Source: an uncultured cyanobacterium (GTDB lineage Bacteria > Cyanobacteriota > Cyanobacteriia > Cyanobacteriales > Geitlerinemataceae). Taken from it: a stretch of DNA of 6,555 bases. The translations under genes and the position numbers were made by a program. The stretch spans positions 1 to 6,555 of the forward strand of contig CAKZKB010000712.1 in assembly GCA_937121005.1 (NCBI GenBank). The letters run 5' to 3'. Below the pieces are notes generated by a model that searched no databases, was not told where the DNA came from, and worked only from the letters and a program-made list of their open reading frames with translations. Of this stretch, positions 5,354-6,555 are shown piece by piece (the stretch's first letter is position 1; each line of letters starts with the position of its first letter).

Positions 5354-5491
5354 GTTAAATTGTAAGCATTCAGGTCAAAATCAGAAACCCGGTTTCTAAG
5401 AGGAGAAACTTAGATACTGTCCGGCTATAAGCGAGAAACCGAGTTTCTACACCAGTTTACCCTAGCATACCTGCAATGCTTACGTTAAGTT
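5354..5491. mobile_element. MITE-like element with inverted ends and target duplication
   Basis: The ends are GTAAGCATTCAGGT (5362-5375) and ACCTGCAATGCTTAC (5469-5483), inverted copies differing by one inserted base, enclosing 122 bp. Directly outside are GTTAAATT (5354-5361) and GTTAAGTT (5484-5491), a direct repeat matching at 7 of 8 bases that looks like a target-site duplication. There is no coding capacity, so movement would need a transposase from elsewhere. It sits between two convergent genes, and its right target copy overlaps the stop codon of the pentapeptide gene. I cannot name the parent insertion sequence. Confidence 0.65.
5383..5448. repeat. Paired AGAAACC palindromes inside the MITE-like element
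   Basis: AGAAACC-C-GGTTTCT (5383-5397) is a perfect palindrome, and AGAAACC-G-AGTTTCT (5434-5448) is the same 15-mer with two changes. A further half-site AGAAAC (5404-5409) can pair with GTTTCT at 5392-5397, so alternative hairpins are possible. I believe very similar short palindromes are dispersed in some filamentous cyanobacteria. No T-run follows, so these are not standard terminators, although they could act at the mRNA 3' end of the convergent gene upstream. Confidence 0.75.
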
Positions 5492-6555
5492 AGCCAAACT
5501 CGGATAAAATATTCACAAAGTTTAGCACTTCCTCACTATCGGGTAGAGGAAACGCATTGGCTTCAGCGAAGACCACTTTCGACATTTCCACCGTTCCCGT
5601 GTCGCTGACAAAATGCTTGGCAAATTGGGGGTGGCGCTGTACTTCTAAAGTCTGCCCCTTAGAGTTGGTTAAATTCAAGCAAGTGGGAGCGCGAAAAAAG
5701 TCGCCGCCATATTTTTCGATGCGAGGATCGGGTTCGATTTGCTCTAAACTATTAACTTTATCGATCGCATAATTCAGTGCTGTGCGAATGCGCTGTAAAT
5801 GTTTGAAGCGCTTGACGCTGGCCCGTTCCACTTCCATATTTTGTAAGTGTTGCACCAAATTGGCTAAATTTTCTTGCGTTGCCTTGGCATCGCGAAACGG
5901 GAAAATCGCCATGTAAGCCGTTGCGAATAACTTGATGTCGTTGTCCATGCGAAAGCGTAAAATCGTGCGGCGATCGCTGACTTCAATACACGGACTTTTG
6001 CGTAACGGTCGGTAGTGCTGAGAAATTTTATAGTATGCCAGTGCCAGCGCCAAATGGGCCGAGCCTTCCAGGAGCGCATCGATACAAATCTCCACCGTCG
6101 GCGGCGTTTCGTTAAAAAATTCCCGCGTTTTATCTGGGGTGAGGCGCTTAATTTTGGAGCGATCGCCGTCAGGACTCAAATCCACCCACTCGCAAATTGT
6201 CCCCTGACTTTTCAGGCCGAAACGGGACACGCCGTAGAGTTTGGCTCCCGACAAATCCGCCCCCGACAAATCCGCCCCCATCCAATCGATCCCGATTAAA
6301 TTCGATTGCGTCAAATTGGCACAGACCAAACTGGCATTGAGCAAATTGGCATCTCCCAAATCCGCGCCGCTCATATTGGCCCCACTGAGCTTCGCCCCGC
6401 TCAAATCCGCCCCGCGCAAATTAGCGCCGCTTAAATCCGCCCAGCGCAAATTAGCGCCGCTCAAGTCCGCACCCTCGAGTTTCGCGCCGCTCAAGTCCAC
6501 CTGGCGCAGTCCGGCGTAACGTAACGAAGCCCCCCGCAGGTCGGCCCGTTTCAGG
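5490..6555 (-). CDS. Pentapeptide-repeat protein with uncharacterised C-terminal domain, 5' end missing
   Basis: The frame is open to the window edge. The codons beyond the first possible start (GTG at 6500) still encode pentapeptide repeats (ADLRGASLRYAGL), so the gene begins outside. About 108 residues of A(D/N)LSG-type repeats are visible (6555 to about 6230), which in this family form a right-handed square beta-helix. They are followed by about 245 residues I do not recognise. That part opens GLKSQGTICEWVDLSPDGD, then has a probable helical region (HLALALAYYKISQHYR), IEVSDRRTILRFRMDND, a further charged helix (HLQNMEVERASVKRFKHL), and ends NFVNILSEFG. No membrane segment is visible. The protein is probably cytosolic; function is unknown. 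The stop codon TAA overlaps the target duplication of the MITE-like element by two bases. Confidence 0.88.
   Translation of the reverse strand, partial: LKRADLRGASLRYAGLRQVDLSGAKLEGADLSGANLRWADLSGANLRGADLSGAKLSGANMSGADLGDANLLNASLVCANLTQSNLIGIDWMGADLSGADLSGAKLYGVSRFGLKSQGTICEWVDLSPDGDRSKIKRLTPDKTREFFNETPPTVEICIDALLEGSAHLALALAYYKISQHYRPLRKSPCIEVSDRRTILRFRMDNDIKLFATAYMAIFPFRDAKATQENLANLVQHLQNMEVERASVKRFKHLQRIRTALNYAIDKVNSLEQIEPDPRIEKYGGDFFRAPTCLNLTNSKGQTLEVQRHPQFAKHFVSDTGTVEMSKVVFAEANAFPLPDSEEVLNFVNILSEFG
6230..6555 (-). repeat. 15-bp periodic coding repeat (pentapeptide helix)
   Basis: On the minus strand the DNA has a 15-bp rhythm of GCxGATTTG/GCGCTAATTTG-like units, each encoding one A(D/N)LxG turn. 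Units differ at many bases, so this is an old, diverged protein repeat, unlike the identical 39-bp units at the other end of the window. Confidence 0.85.

Noticed and set aside
6241..6519. 92-codon plus-strand frame with repeating SAPLK units
   Set aside because: Its periodicity is the mirror of the pentapeptide-repeat codons on the minus strand.

Overview
The window looks like a piece of a cyanobacterial chromosome, probably from a filamentous or otherwise repeat-rich lineage. I count 15 copies of the cyanobacterial octamer GCGATCGC (HIP1), where about 0.1 would be expected by chance in 6.5 kb. The genes fit the same picture: a helical carotenoid protein (HCP), an orange carotenoid protein (OCP) C-terminal-domain homolog (CTDH), a CHAT protease of the type common in cyanobacteria, and a pentapeptide-repeat protein.

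Layout. (1) Positions 1-1626, plus strand: the 3' part of a CHAT (caspase-like) gene. It enters the window inside a tandem array of 39-bp repeats. (2) 1627-1893: intergenic. (3) 1894-2133, plus: a 79-residue protein of unknown function, convergent with the next gene. (4) 2146-3084, minus: a NodB-type polysaccharide deacetylase with an N-terminal membrane anchor or signal peptide, its own probable promoter and a leader hairpin. (5) 3225-3647, minus: CTDH. (6) 3735-4241, minus: HCP. HCP lies upstream of CTDH on the same strand, with a terminator-like hairpin between them. (7) 4242-4391: a divergent promoter region. (8) 4392-5309, plus: a zinc-dependent histone-deacetylase-family enzyme. (9) 5310-5489: an intergenic region holding a 122-bp MITE-like element with inverted ends, an imperfect 8-bp target duplication and internal palindromes. 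(10) 5490-6555, minus: a pentapeptide-repeat protein with a long C-terminal domain I do not recognise, open at the window edge.

The clearest functional unit is HCP-CTDH. Together the two proteins equal an OCP cut at its linker. In the known family, CTDH carries a ketocarotenoid and passes it to HCP, which quenches singlet oxygen and, in some clades, phycobilisome energy. The ligand residues recognisable from OCP are present in both proteins. The deacetylase downstream appears to be a separate transcription unit. The histone-deacetylase-family gene shares only the divergent promoter region with HCP. The CHAT and pentapeptide genes at the edges are both incomplete at their 5' ends, so their full architectures and operons cannot be judged.
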